NCBI GenBank assembly: GCA_002240395.1
Contig: CP016836.1
Location: forward strand, 2,480,001 to 2,544,000
DNA: 64,000 bases
Direction: 5' to 3'
Origin: Xanthomonas citri pv. mangiferaeindicae
GTDB taxonomy: Bacteria > Pseudomonadota > Gammaproteobacteria > Xanthomonadales > Xanthomonadaceae
The notes under the pieces were generated by a model. That model did not search any database, had not been told where the DNA came from, and saw nothing but the letters and a program-made list of their open reading frames with translations. This document shows, piece by piece, positions 27,912-36,251 of this stretch; position 1 is the stretch's first letter, and the number at the start of each line of letters is the position of its first letter. The position numbers were made by a program, and so were the translations under genes.

Positions 27912-27924
27912 CCTCCGTCGGAGG
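27912..27924. promoter_or_regulatory. Inverted repeat upstream of sodA
   Basis: CCTCCG-T-CGGAGG, a perfect 6+6 palindrome, directly after a TTTGAC sequence and 35 nt before the sodA ATG. It may be an operator or a 5'-UTR stem. No match to a known Fur or SoxR site is claimed. Confidence 0.3.
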
Positions 27925-27958
27925 ACAATGGCGCATTCATCTAAGAGGAGTCTCGCTG

Positions 27959-28585
27959 ATGGCCTACACCCTTCCCGAACTTGGCTACGCCTATGACGCG
28001 CTCGAGCCGCATATCGACGCCAAGACGATGGAGATCCATCACACCAAGCACCACCAGACCTACATCAACAACGCCAACGCTGCGCTCGAAGGCACCGAGT
28101 GGGCGGATCGCCCGGTCGAGGAACTGGTGGCCAATCTCGACAAGTTGCCCGAGGACAAGCGCGGTCCGCTGCGCAACAACGCGGGCGGCCATGCCAACCA
28201 CTCGCTGTTCTGGACGGTGATGTCGCCCAAGGGCGGCGGCGCGCCGGTCGGCGATGTCGCCAAGCACATCGACAGCGACCTGGGCGGTTTCGATGCATTC
28301 AAGGAGGCCTTCACCAAGGCCGCGATCAGCCGTTTCGGCAGCGGCTGGGCCTGGCTGTCGGTCGACAAGGCCGGCACGCTGAAGGTCGAGAGCAGCGCCA
28401 ACCAGGACAATCCGCTGATGCAGGGCATCGGCTCGGGCAACACCCCGATCCTGGGCCTGGACGTCTGGGAACACGCCTACTACCTCAAGTACCAGAACCG
28501 TCGTCCCGACTACATCGCCGCGTTCTACAACGTCGTCGACTGGAACGAGGTCGAGCGCCGCTATCAGGCCGCGGTCAAGGGCTGA
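27959..28585 (+). CDS. sodA: Superoxide dismutase, manganese type
   Basis: Converts superoxide to peroxide and oxygen. The 208 residues include the metal ligands His27 (MEIHHTKHH), the second His in GGHANHSLFW, and the DVWEHAYY Asp and His. The GGHANHSLFW and QDNPL features favour the Mn-type over the Fe-type, which normally reads A-x-x-x-NHTFYW. A strong ribosome site (AAGAGGAG) precedes ATG 27959. It is a single-gene unit with a terminator right after it. Metal preference is predicted, not proven; cambialistic enzymes share these motifs. Confidence 0.95.
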   Translation: MAYTLPELGYAYDALEPHIDAKTMEIHHTKHHQTYINNANAALEGTEWADRPVEELVANLDKLPEDKRGPLRNNAGGHANHSLFWTVMSPKGGGAPVGDVAKHIDSDLGGFDAFKEAFTKAAISRFGSGWAWLSVDKAGTLKVESSANQDNPLMQGIGSGNTPILGLDVWEHAYYLKYQNRRPDYIAAFYNVVDWNEVERRYQAAVKG

Positions 28586-28611
28586 GCCCACAGCCACTGC
28601 GGTCCCCGCAG

Positions 28612-28636
28612 CGCCCGCCGGTCGTACCGGCGGGCG
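28612..28636 (+). terminator. Rho-independent terminator of sodA
   Basis: A 10-bp perfect GC stem (CGCCCGCCGG/CCGGCGGGCG) with a 5-nt loop, followed by TTTGCGTT, 26 nt after the sodA stop. It also lies directly downstream of the convergent gene and may serve both. Confidence 0.75.
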
Positions 28637-28643
28637 TTTGCGT

Positions 28644-29708
28644 TCAAGGCGTCGCGATATCGGACGCCGGAACGATGTCGACCGCGAGCACACGGCGCTC
28701 GGTCGTGAGCGCGATCTCGGCGATCTGCGTGGCCTGCCGGTCGTACACCCAGGCCATGCAGCAGCTCTGGCTGCCGGCTGCGTGATAGCTGTTGAGCAGG
28801 TTGATCACGGTGACCTCGCTGCAGTCACCGTCATGGTGCAGCGCAAACGTCGCCGCGAACTCGAAGGTGTAATGCCCGGCGCCATGCCAGGGCCGGGGGG
28901 CATCGTCGCTGCGTTCAGGGCACGCGGGGGGCGGGTCGGTGCGCTCGGCAAGTGCGCCGAGGCCCCGATCGACCGCGGCCAGCAGCGATGGCGCTGACGG
29001 GTGGCTGCCCTGCTGCGGCGCGACCCGGTGGCGCATCGCATAGCGCACGCGCAGTCCGTCCTGCGCGGGCTCAGGGTTGAACGGACGGGTGAGGGTGAGC
29101 GTGTCCTGCGCATAGACGCTGTCGCGGTAGACGGTCCAGATGCGGCCGTCGATCGCGATGAGGTCGAAGGCCTGGTCGCCGCCCCGGCCGTTGATCGAAA
29201 AGGTCATGGCGTCGCGCGCGTCGGCGTCGCCGACATCCGCAAGCGGCCACGCGAAGCCGTCCGGGCGCTGGCGGATCAGCTCGATCTGCGAAAACAGGCC
29301 GGTACCGCCGACATAGGTCTCGCGTACGAGGTCGAGACGTCCATCGCCATCGAGATCGACCAGTTGCAGGTGGGCGCCGCGTCCTTCGCCATCGCCGCGA
29401 TCGCAGGTGCCCGGCCAGCGCGCCAGGGCCTGCCAGTCGGCCAGCGGCACGCCTGGGGGCCGGCCGATGTGCGCCAGGCAGTCGGCCAGCGGCTCGTCTG
29501 TCGCATCGGCCAGTGCAATGTCGAGCTCCGTGGTGCTCACGGCCTGGAGCGGGGAGAGGGCCGCCGCCAGCGGGTCGACAGCGCCTGCGGTGGCGGCGTC
29601 CAGAATCGCTTGGCGCAGTGTGTCGACGGGTCGCTCGGCCTGCGCCGCCAGGACGGGCGCAAGCGCGAGAGCTGCGACCAGCAGCCCGCGCAGGCCACCG
29701 GATGTCAT
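28644..29708 (-). CDS. Secreted protein of unknown function with an Asp-rich repeat motif
   Basis: I do not recognise the family. The 354-residue protein starts with a cleavable signal peptide (about residues 1-24, ending A-A-Q-A). The mature part includes LVDLDGDGRLDLVRE near residues 116-130, a Ca-binding-type loop as in FG-GAP/dockerin-like repeats, and a C-terminal beta-rich region with a CCMAW pair of cysteines. No enzyme motif is visible. It overlaps the upstream tag gene by 4 nt (ATGA), so it is co-transcribed with it. A periplasmic or surface location is inferred. Confidence 0.7.
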   Translation of the reverse strand: MTSGGLRGLLVAALALAPVLAAQAERPVDTLRQAILDAATAGAVDPLAAALSPLQAVSTTELDIALADATDEPLADCLAHIGRPPGVPLADWQALARWPGTCDRGDGEGRGAHLQLVDLDGDGRLDLVRETYVGGTGLFSQIELIRQRPDGFAWPLADVGDADARDAMTFSINGRGGDQAFDLIAIDGRIWTVYRDSVYAQDTLTLTRPFNPEPAQDGLRVRYAMRHRVAPQQGSHPSAPSLLAAVDRGLGALAERTDPPPACPERSDDAPRPWHGAGHYTFEFAATFALHHDGDCSEVTVINLLNSYHAAGSQSCCMAWVYDRQATQIAEIALTTERRVLAVDIVPASDIATP

Positions 29709-30244
29709 GGCGTGGCGCGCCGTCGCAGTTCGACCGCAACCGGGCAGTCGGGGCGATGCGCGCCGGGCAGGTAGCCCAGGCTCATCAGGAACTCGCCGGT
29801 GATCTCGCCGCCGGTGAACCGGAATGTGCGCTTGAACAGCTTCACCCACGAGGCTTTGTCGCGCGGCCTGCCGTCTTCGTTGGCGTGCGCGTCCAGCCAC
29901 GCGGCGAAGCCGCCATGACTCGTTCGCAGGCCCTGCACGACCTGGGCGTTGTGGATCGCCGCGTCGATCTTGAGCCGGTTGCGGATAATCGCCGGGTCGG
30001 CCAGCAGGCGCGCGCGGTCCGCCTCACCGTAGCCGGCGACCGCATCGACGTCGAAGCCGTCGTAGGCCGCGCGGAAGCCCGCGCGCTTGCGCAGCACCGT
30101 CTCCCAGCTCAGCCCGGCCTGGTTGATCTCCAGCAACAGGCGCTCGAACAGCACCGCCTCCTCGCGCTGCGGAAAGCCGTATTCGGTGTCGTGGTAGGGC
30201 CCGTGCAGCGGATGGCCGGGGGCGATGTCGCAGTAGCCGCTCAT
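29705..30244 (-). CDS. tag: DNA-3-methyladenine glycosylase I
   Basis: Excises 3-methyladenine from alkylated DNA (base excision repair). The zinc-snap residues are present: Cys5 in the SGYCDIAPGHP segment, and the C-terminal His and Cys in PGAHRPDCPV. The Y-H-D-T-E-Y-G-F-P segment and INQAGLSWETVLRKR are diagnostic. It is 179 residues long, slightly below the usual 185-190. ATG 30244; the stop overlaps the following secreted-protein gene. Confidence 0.95.
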   Translation of the reverse strand: MSGYCDIAPGHPLHGPYHDTEYGFPQREEAVLFERLLLEINQAGLSWETVLRKRAGFRAAYDGFDVDAVAGYGEADRARLLADPAIIRNRLKIDAAIHNAQVVQGLRTSHGGFAAWLDAHANEDGRPRDKASWVKLFKRTFRFTGGEITGEFLMSLGYLPGAHRPDCPVAVELRRRATP

Positions 30245-30344
30245 GCGCGCAGCATAGGCAGGGCCGCGGCCTGGCGCCAGGTGCCGGCTTGCGCCCTTCA
30301 CGGCGGCCGCGCGACCATGCGCCATCGCCCAGCAGGAACCGTCG

Positions 30345-30800
30345 ATGGAAATCGCACACCGTCGTGTCGCCACGGTCCACTTCACGCTGTCGGACACCTC
30401 CGGCGCGCAGATCGCCACGACCCGTGGCCACGATCCGCTGGTCTACATGCACGGCAGCGGCTCGATCATCCGCGGGTTGGAGGAGGCACTCGAGGGGCGC
30501 AGCGCCGGGGACACGTTCACCGTCGAGATCCCGCCCGAAGCCGGTTTCGGGCCGCGCCACGATGGGTTGGTGCAGCGCCTGCCGCGCAGCGTGTTCACCG
30601 GCAACACCGTGCCGGCGGTCGGCGAGAAGCTGCGCGCGCAGACCGAGAAGGGTCCGTTGGACGTCACGGTCACCGCGCTCGATGCCGACAGCATCACCGT
30701 GGACGGCAACAACCCGCTGGCCGGGCGCACGCTGCGCGCCGAGGTCGAGGTCGTCGGCGTGCGGGTGGCGACGCCGCAGGAAATCCAGTTCGGGCTGTGA
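30345..30800 (+). CDS. FKBP-type peptidyl-prolyl isomerase (SlyD-like, without metal tail)
   Basis: Cytoplasmic prolyl isomerase of the SlyD/FkpB group: YMHGSGSIIRGLEEALEG near residues 34-51 forms the FKBP part, followed by the IF-chaperone insert (about 65-125). It is 151 residues and lacks the His/Cys-rich C-terminal tail that gives E. coli SlyD its nickel-binding function, so only folding activity is expected. Divergent from tag with a 100-nt gap, convergent with the DUF72 gene. Confidence 0.9.
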   Translation: MEIAHRRVATVHFTLSDTSGAQIATTRGHDPLVYMHGSGSIIRGLEEALEGRSAGDTFTVEIPPEAGFGPRHDGLVQRLPRSVFTGNTVPAVGEKLRAQTEKGPLDVTVTALDADSITVDGNNPLAGRTLRAEVEVVGVRVATPQEIQFGL

Positions 30801-30820
30801 GCCGGTCGCCGGCTCAGCCC
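30792..30820. terminator. Hairpin between convergent FKBP and DUF72 genes
   Basis: GGGCTG-(TG)-AGCCGG, TCG loop, CCGGCT-CAGCCC: 12 bp interrupted by a 2-nt bulge, spanning the FKBP stop codon and reaching the DUF72 stop. No U-tract. A shared terminator is the simplest reading. Confidence 0.4.
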
Positions 30821-31698
30821 GGCTGGGTGCGGCCGTCCAGACGCGTCGCCAGGGCCTGGGCGTCGAACGGCGCACGGACTTTGGCGTCGTTGTCGAAGTA
30901 GCAGTAGACGTCGCGACCGGAGGCCGCCGGCGGCGCCCGCGGGGCGCTGCGCGCGGCATCGCGCGGCTCGCCGCCGGCCGCCCAGCGGGCGATCCGGCGC
31001 GCCCAGCGATCGAGGGCGGGCTCGCCGTAGCCGCTGGTGTAGAGCTCGGTATCGCCGTGCAGGCGGATGTAGACGAAATCGGCGGTGACGTCCTCGAGCA
31101 CCGGGTGCCGCCCTGCGCTGTCGGAAACCACCAGACCAACGCCGTGCGCGCGCAGCAGGGCGATGAACGCAGGGTCGCAGAAGCTCGCATGCCGCACTTC
31201 CAGCGCATGCCGGATCGGCCGTTCGCGCAGGCGCGGCAAGGCGGTGCGGCCGGCCATCCGGTCACGCTCGCGCCGCCGGGCCAGTGCCAGCGCTGCAGCG
31301 GTATCGTGCGGCAAGGCGCGCAGAAAGGCGTCGATGCGCGCCGGCTCGAACGCCAGGTTCGGCGGCAATTGCCACAGCAATGGGCCGAGGCGGTCATCGA
31401 GTGTCAGCACGCCGGATGCGAAGAAGTTCGCCAGCGGCATCTCCACGTCGCGCAGCCGCTTCATGTGCGTGACCAGACGCGGCCCCTTGACCGCGAACAC
31501 GAAGCCTGGCGGGGTCGCATCGCGCCAGCTGCGCCAGCTTTTGGGCGATTGCAGCGAGTAGAACGACCCGTTGATCTCGATGGTCCGGAACATGCGCGAG
31601 GCGAAGGCCAGTTCCTCGCGCTGGACCAGGTCCTGGGGATAGAAGACCCCGCGCCAGGGGGCATAACGCCAGCCGGAGATGCCGATGCGGACCGCCAT
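30814..31698 (-). CDS. DUF72 (YecE-like) protein
   Basis: TIM-barrel protein of the DUF72 family, function unknown. IGISGWRYAPWRGVFYP at the N-terminus, FRTIEINGSFY and FAVKGPRLVTH are the family blocks; RLHG near residue 209 and YCYFDNDAKVRAPFDA near the C-terminus complete it. It is 294 residues, with an Ala/Pro/Arg-rich insertion (about 236-262) before the last block. ATG 31698. It converges with the FKBP gene; divergent from yqgE with 117 nt between starts. Confidence 0.88.
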   Translation of the reverse strand: MAVRIGISGWRYAPWRGVFYPQDLVQREELAFASRMFRTIEINGSFYSLQSPKSWRSWRDATPPGFVFAVKGPRLVTHMKRLRDVEMPLANFFASGVLTLDDRLGPLLWQLPPNLAFEPARIDAFLRALPHDTAAALALARRRERDRMAGRTALPRLRERPIRHALEVRHASFCDPAFIALLRAHGVGLVVSDSAGRHPVLEDVTADFVYIRLHGDTELYTSGYGEPALDRWARRIARWAAGGEPRDAARSAPRAPPAASGRDVYCYFDNDAKVRAPFDAQALATRLDGRTQPG

Positions 31699-31815
31699 GG
31701 GAAACGAGCTTGGCGACCGGCGGCGGAGGCTGCGTGAAGCGGATTGCGTTGCCTACGGCGCCGGCCTGCAGGTCATGCACAGGTGGCGTGCAGCGCGGCC
31801 GGCTAGAATGCCGCC

Positions 31816-32370
31816 ATGTCGTTCTTTGCCAATCACCTGCTGGTCGCGCTGCCGGCGCTGCAGGATCCCGACTTCGCGCGTTCGGTCGCGTTGATCTGCC
31901 AACACGATGCCGAGGGCGCGATGGGCGTGGTCGTCAACCGGCCTTCGGAGTACACCCTGGGCGAAGTGTTCGAGCAGATGGGCATCGTGCTCATCGACCA
32001 ACGCCTGCGCGACCACCGAGTGCTCGCCGGCGGCCCGGTGCATCCCGAGCGCGGTTTCGTGCTGCACGACGGCCAGGCGCGCTGGGATTCGAGCCTGGCG
32101 ATTGCCGAGGACCTGAATGTCACCACATCGCGCGACGTGCTCGAGGCGATGGCGGCCGGCGAAGGTCCGGACAACGCGATCGTCGCGCTGGGTTGTGCCG
32201 GCTGGGGCGCCGGCCAGCTCGAACAGGAACTGACCCAGCACAGCTGGCTGACCGTGCCTGCCGATGCGCCACTGCTGTTCGATACCCCGCTCGATGCGCG
32301 CTGGCAGGCCGCGGCCGGCCGGATCGGCGTCGACATGACCCTCGTCGTCAGCCACGGCGGGCGGGCGTGA
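31816..32370 (+). CDS. yqgE: YqgE/AlgH family protein
   Basis: DUF179 protein of unknown biochemical role, normally encoded next to ruvX. The 184-residue sequence has the FFANHLLVALPALQDPDF start, GAMGVVVNRPS, the AGGPVHPERGFVLH block and the GCAGWGAGQLEQEL segment. The stop overlaps the ruvX GTG by 4 nt, so the two are translationally coupled. Confidence 0.93.
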   Translation: MSFFANHLLVALPALQDPDFARSVALICQHDAEGAMGVVVNRPSEYTLGEVFEQMGIVLIDQRLRDHRVLAGGPVHPERGFVLHDGQARWDSSLAIAEDLNVTTSRDVLEAMAAGEGPDNAIVALGCAGWGAGQLEQELTQHSWLTVPADAPLLFDTPLDARWQAAAGRIGVDMTLVVSHGGRA

Positions 32371-32849
32371 GCGAGGCTGCGCCCGCCGCTCCGGCGATCC
32401 GCCGCGACGGCACCGTGCTCGGTTTCGACGTGGGTGCGCGACGCATCGGCGTGGCCGTGGGCAGCGCGTTCGGCAACGGCGCGCGTGCGTTGGCTGTCGT
32501 CGACGTGCACGGCGGCCAGATCGACTGGCCGGCAGTCGCGCGGTTGCACAAAGAGTGGCGGCCGGACGGCATGATCGTCGGCGACCCGCTGACCCTGGAC
32601 GGCGGCGACCAGCCGGCGCGGGTCCGGGCGCATGCGTTCGCGCGCGAACTCGTCGCCCGCTTCGGCCTGCCGGTCGTCTTGATCGACGAGCGCGCAAGCT
32701 CGATCGAGGCGGCCCGCCGCTTCGCCGTCGACCGGGCCGAGGGACGCCGCCGCCGCCGCGATGCCGCGACACTCGACGCGGTCGCCGCGGCGGTCATCGT
32801 CGAGCGCTGGCTCGCCGCGCCGGACACCGCCACGCCGGTGACGCGCTGA
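32367..32849 (+). CDS. ruvX: Holliday junction resolvase-like nuclease RuvX/YqgF
   Basis: RNase H-fold nuclease acting on pre-16S rRNA 5' ends in bacteria, and also proposed to resolve Holliday junctions. Catalytic acidic residues are seen in LGFDVGARRIGVAVG, IVGDPL, VLIDERASS and near DAATLDAVAA. It is 160 residues. The GTG at 32367 overlaps yqgE by 4 nt and gives a normal length. Usual yqgE-ruvX-pyrB order of the family. Confidence 0.93.
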   Translation: MSEAAPAAPAIRRDGTVLGFDVGARRIGVAVGSAFGNGARALAVVDVHGGQIDWPAVARLHKEWRPDGMIVGDPLTLDGGDQPARVRAHAFARELVARFGLPVVLIDERASSIEAARRFAVDRAEGRRRRRDAATLDAVAAAVIVERWLAAPDTATPVTR

Positions 32850-32919
32850 CCGACGCGCGCTATCCGCGCGGGTACCGGGTGCGGGACAATCGAGATCCCG
32901 CCGCTGCCCGCTCACTGCG

Positions 32920-33867
32920 ATGTCCCAGACCGCATCTTCCGCGCAACTCGACGCCAACGGCCGCCTGCGCCACCTGTTGACCCTCGACGGCTTGCCGCGT
33001 GCGACGCTGGAGACGCTGCTCGACCGCGCCCAGGCGATTCTCGATGGGGACGAACGCAATGCGCGTCTGGCCGGCGTCGCGGTCTGCACGCTGTTCTTTG
33101 AACCCTCGACGCGGACCCGTCTGAGCTTCCAGCGCGCGACCCAGCGACTCGGCGCCGACGTGCTCGGCTTCGACGCCTCGACTTCGTCGACGACCAAGGG
33201 CGAGACCGCGCTCGATACCTTCCGCAACATCGAGGCGATGGGCGTGCGCGGTTTCGTCGTGCGCCACAGCGCCGACGGCGCGGTCGCCGCGCTGGCGCAG
33301 GCCGCCGCGCCCGACACCGCACTGCTCAATGCCGGCGACGGGCGCAGCGCGCATCCCACGCAGGGCCTGCTCGACATGCTGACTTTGCGCCAGGCCAAGG
33401 GCACGGATTTCTCGGGCCTGCGCGTGGCGATCGTCGGCGATGTGAAGCACTCGCGGGTCGCGCGCAGCGACCTGCAGGCGCTGCGCACGCTCGGTGCCGG
33501 CGAGATCCGCGTCTGTGGACCGGCGGCGCTGTTGCCCGATGAGGCGACGCTCGCCGGCTGCACCGTCTCGCACGATCTCGACGCGGCACTGGAAGGCGTC
33601 GACGCGGTGATGATGCTGCGGCTGCAACGCGAGCGCATGGAAGAAGGGCTGGTCGGCTCGCTTGAGGACTACCACTGCGACTACGGGCTCGACGCACGCC
33701 GGCTGCGGCTGGCGGCGCCCGATGCGGTGGTGCTGCATCCCGGGCCGATGAACCGCGGCGTGGAGATCGCCGACGACGTCGCCGACGGCCCGCAGTCGCA
33801 GGTGCTGCGTCAGGTCCACAACGGGGTCGCGGTGCGCATGGCCGCGCTGGAGGCGTTGCTGGCCTGA
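32920..33867 (+). CDS. pyrB: Aspartate carbamoyltransferase catalytic subunit
   Basis: Condenses carbamoyl phosphate with aspartate in pyrimidine synthesis. Carbamoyl-phosphate binding FFEPSTRTRLSFQ, the STTKGET loop, HPTQGLLDMLT and aspartate-side HPGPMNRGVEI are all present. 315 residues. No regulatory pyrI follows in the window, so control is not of the E. coli PyrBI type here. Starts 70 nt after ruvX, on the same strand. Confidence 0.96.
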   Translation: MSQTASSAQLDANGRLRHLLTLDGLPRATLETLLDRAQAILDGDERNARLAGVAVCTLFFEPSTRTRLSFQRATQRLGADVLGFDASTSSTTKGETALDTFRNIEAMGVRGFVVRHSADGAVAALAQAAAPDTALLNAGDGRSAHPTQGLLDMLTLRQAKGTDFSGLRVAIVGDVKHSRVARSDLQALRTLGAGEIRVCGPAALLPDEATLAGCTVSHDLDAALEGVDAVMMLRLQRERMEEGLVGSLEDYHCDYGLDARRLRLAAPDAVVLHPGPMNRGVEIADDVADGPQSQVLRQVHNGVAVRMAALEALLA

Positions 33868-33937
33868 GCCCGGGCGCGGGCCGGTTACGGCGACGCGAAT
33901 CCGGTATCTTGCCTGGCTTTCGACCAGGCCGGCCCCG

Positions 33938-35335
33938 ATGCAGCCCACCTCTACGTCCAGTCCAAAGACCACACGGCCGGTCGCGGCGCCCGCGCACGCG
34001 CTCAAGCCGCGGCAACTGGTGATGATGGGCCTGGGCAGCGCGATCGGCGCCGGTCTGTTCCTGGGCTCGGGCGTCGGCATTCAGGTCGCAGGTCCCGCCG
34101 TGCTGCTGTCCTATCTGATCGCCGGCGCGCTGGTGATCGTGGTGATGCATGCACTCGGCGAGATGGCCGCGGCCAAGCCCGCCAGCGGTGCGTTCTCGGT
34201 CTATGCCGAGGACGCGATGGGCGCGACTGCCGGCGCGACGGTCGGCTGGTTGTGGTGGCTGCAGGTGGTGATCGTGATCGCCGCCGAGGCGGTCGGCGCG
34301 GCTGGCCTGCTGGCGACCTTGTGGCCTAGCCTCTCGGTGCCCGGGCTGGCGCTCACGTTCATGGCGGTATTCACCGCGATCAATCTGCTGGGCGTGCGCA
34401 ATTTCGGCGAGTTCGAGTTCTGGTTCGCGATCCTGAAAGTGGTTGCGATCCTGGCCTTCATCGCGGTCGGCATCGTGCTGCTGCTGGGCTGGCTGCCCGA
34501 CGTCGCATCGCCGGGGCTGGCGCATTTCCATGCCAATGGCGGCTTCGCGCCGAACGGGCTGATGGGCGTCGGCGCGGCGCTGCTGGTCGTGGTGTTCGCG
34601 TTCGGCGGCACCGAGATTGTCGCCATCGCCGCTGCCGAGACCGACGATCCGGCGCGCAGCCTCGCACGCGCAATCCGCACCGTCGCCTGGCGCATCCTGT
34701 TGTTCTATCTGGGCTCGATCGCGGTGATCGTGGCCGTCGTGCCCTGGAACAGCCCGGCGCTGGCCTCGCCGTTCGCGGCGGTGTTGCAGGTGGCGCGCAT
34801 TCCCGGCGCGGCCGCCGCGATCACCCTGGTTGCGGTAATCGCGCTGTTGTCGGCGCTCAACGCCAACCTCTACGGCGCGTCGCGGATGATCTGGTCGCTG
34901 GCCCGGCGCGGCGAGGCGCCGGCGGTGCTTGGTCGCAGCGACCGCCGTCAGGTGCCGGTCGCCGCGGTGCTGGCCAGTGTCGCCTTCGGTTTCCTCGCGG
35001 CGGGCCTGGAGCTGTTGTTCCCGCAGCGGGTGCTGCCGGTGCTGCTCAACATCGTCGGCGCGACCTGCCTGCTGGTCTGGACGATCGCGCTGGTCTCGCA
35101 GCTGATCCTGCGCCGCCGCGCCGATCGGGCAGGCACTGCGCTGCCGTACCGGATGCGCGGGTTCCCGGTGCCGACCCTGGCCGCGCTGGCGATCCTGGGG
35201 CTGATCTTCGTGCTGTTGATCGTCTCCCCGGACACCCGCGCGCAGTTCCTGTCGATGGTGCTGCTGGTCGCAGTGATCGCCGCGCTCGGCGCGCTGGCGC
35301 GACGGCTGCGGACGGGCGCGCGCCCCGCGCCTTAG
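33938..35335 (+). CDS. Amino-acid permease of the APC superfamily (GABA/AAT type)
   Basis: Twelve-segment inner-membrane transporter, 465 residues. The first membrane segment carries the APC signature GLGSAIGAGLFLGSG; FAFGGTEIVAIAAAE near residue 218 and the SALNANLYGASRM segment are typical of the amino-acid transporter (AAT) family with GabP, ProY and LysP. Substrate cannot be fixed from sequence. A short Thr/Ser/Pro-rich N-terminal tail precedes the first segment. It is probably a single-gene unit 70 nt after pyrB. Confidence 0.9.
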   Translation: MQPTSTSSPKTTRPVAAPAHALKPRQLVMMGLGSAIGAGLFLGSGVGIQVAGPAVLLSYLIAGALVIVVMHALGEMAAAKPASGAFSVYAEDAMGATAGATVGWLWWLQVVIVIAAEAVGAAGLLATLWPSLSVPGLALTFMAVFTAINLLGVRNFGEFEFWFAILKVVAILAFIAVGIVLLLGWLPDVASPGLAHFHANGGFAPNGLMGVGAALLVVVFAFGGTEIVAIAAAETDDPARSLARAIRTVAWRILLFYLGSIAVIVAVVPWNSPALASPFAAVLQVARIPGAAAAITLVAVIALLSALNANLYGASRMIWSLARRGEAPAVLGRSDRRQVPVAAVLASVAFGFLAAGLELLFPQRVLPVLLNIVGATCLLVWTIALVSQLILRRRADRAGTALPYRMRGFPVPTLAALAILGLIFVLLIVSPDTRAQFLSMVLLVAVIAALGALARRLRTGARPAP

Positions 35336-35395
35336 TCGCGTGTCGCGCGCGGTCGACGACGCCCCGGCCCGCGCTCGGCCCGGGCGACGTGTCGC

Positions 35396-36226
35396 TCAGC
35401 GCCGCTGCGCGAACAGCCAATCCCACAGCGCCTGCGTGGCGTAGGCTGCGTCCCAGCTGTTGTGGTTGGCGTCGGGGAACTCGGTGTAGCGCACGTCGGC
35501 GCCGACGCGCTGCAGCGCGGCGTACATCCGGCGCGACTGCTCGGGGGGCACGACATCGTCGCGGGCGCCGTGGAACAGCCAACTGGGAATGTCGCGCAGC
35601 CGTTGCGCGGCGGCATCGAACGGGTCGGGCGCCTCGCGAGTCGATTCGACTTGCAGGCTGTCGAGATCGGGGCGCGTGCCGGGCGGGGTGATGCCGCCGC
35701 ACACCGGCACCAGGGCCGCGAAGCGCTCGGGCGCACGCAGGGCCAGCGACCAAGTGCCGTAGCCGCCGCGGGACATGCCGGTCAGCGAGGTGCGGCGCCG
35801 GTCGCCGTCGAACTCGACGGTGGCGGCATCGAGCGCGGCCAGCGCCATCGTCGCCACGTCGCCTTCCCATGACGTGCCTTCGGGCGATTGCGGAAATACC
35901 ACCAGGGCCGGGAAATCGGCCGCGTGCGCGCGCACGTACGGCCCCAGGCCGGCGTGGGTCTGCTTGTCGCCGTCGCTGCCGCGTTCGCCCGAACCGTGCA
36001 GGAACAACACCACCGGCAGTGGCCGGGGCACGGCCGCCGTCGGCACGAAAACCTGGTAGGCGTAGCGGTGTCCGCCGACCTCGACCGTACGGCGCACGAA
36101 GCGGCCCGGTGCCTGCGCGGACGGCGACGAGCGACAGCCGGCGAGCCAGGCTGCGCCACCGGCGCCAGCGAGTGCGAGACCGCGCAGCACGCGGCGGCGG
36201 GACGTGGAATCGGGGGGCAGGGACAT
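35396..36226 (-). CDS. Lipoprotein alpha/beta-hydrolase (esterase/depolymerase type)
   Basis: A 276-residue secreted hydrolase. The N-terminus has a twin-Arg motif (SRRRVLRGLALAGAGG) and ends in a lipobox (WLAGC), so Tat export and lipidation are plausible. The catalytic domain resembles the phospholipase/carboxylesterase and poly-hydroxybutyrate depolymerase group: oxyanion HGSGERG, nucleophile GMSRGGYGT, acid in GARDDVVPPEQ and His in DANHNSWD. ATG 36226 is preferred; 36292 would extend it upstream of the signal peptide. Substrate unknown. Confidence 0.87.
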   Translation of the reverse strand: MSLPPDSTSRRRVLRGLALAGAGGAAWLAGCRSSPSAQAPGRFVRRTVEVGGHRYAYQVFVPTAAVPRPLPVVLFLHGSGERGSDGDKQTHAGLGPYVRAHAADFPALVVFPQSPEGTSWEGDVATMALAALDAATVEFDGDRRRTSLTGMSRGGYGTWSLALRAPERFAALVPVCGGITPPGTRPDLDSLQVESTREAPDPFDAAAQRLRDIPSWLFHGARDDVVPPEQSRRMYAALQRVGADVRYTEFPDANHNSWDAAYATQALWDWLFAQRR

Positions 36227-36251
36227 CGGTGGCTCCAGGACGGGGGCGCGC

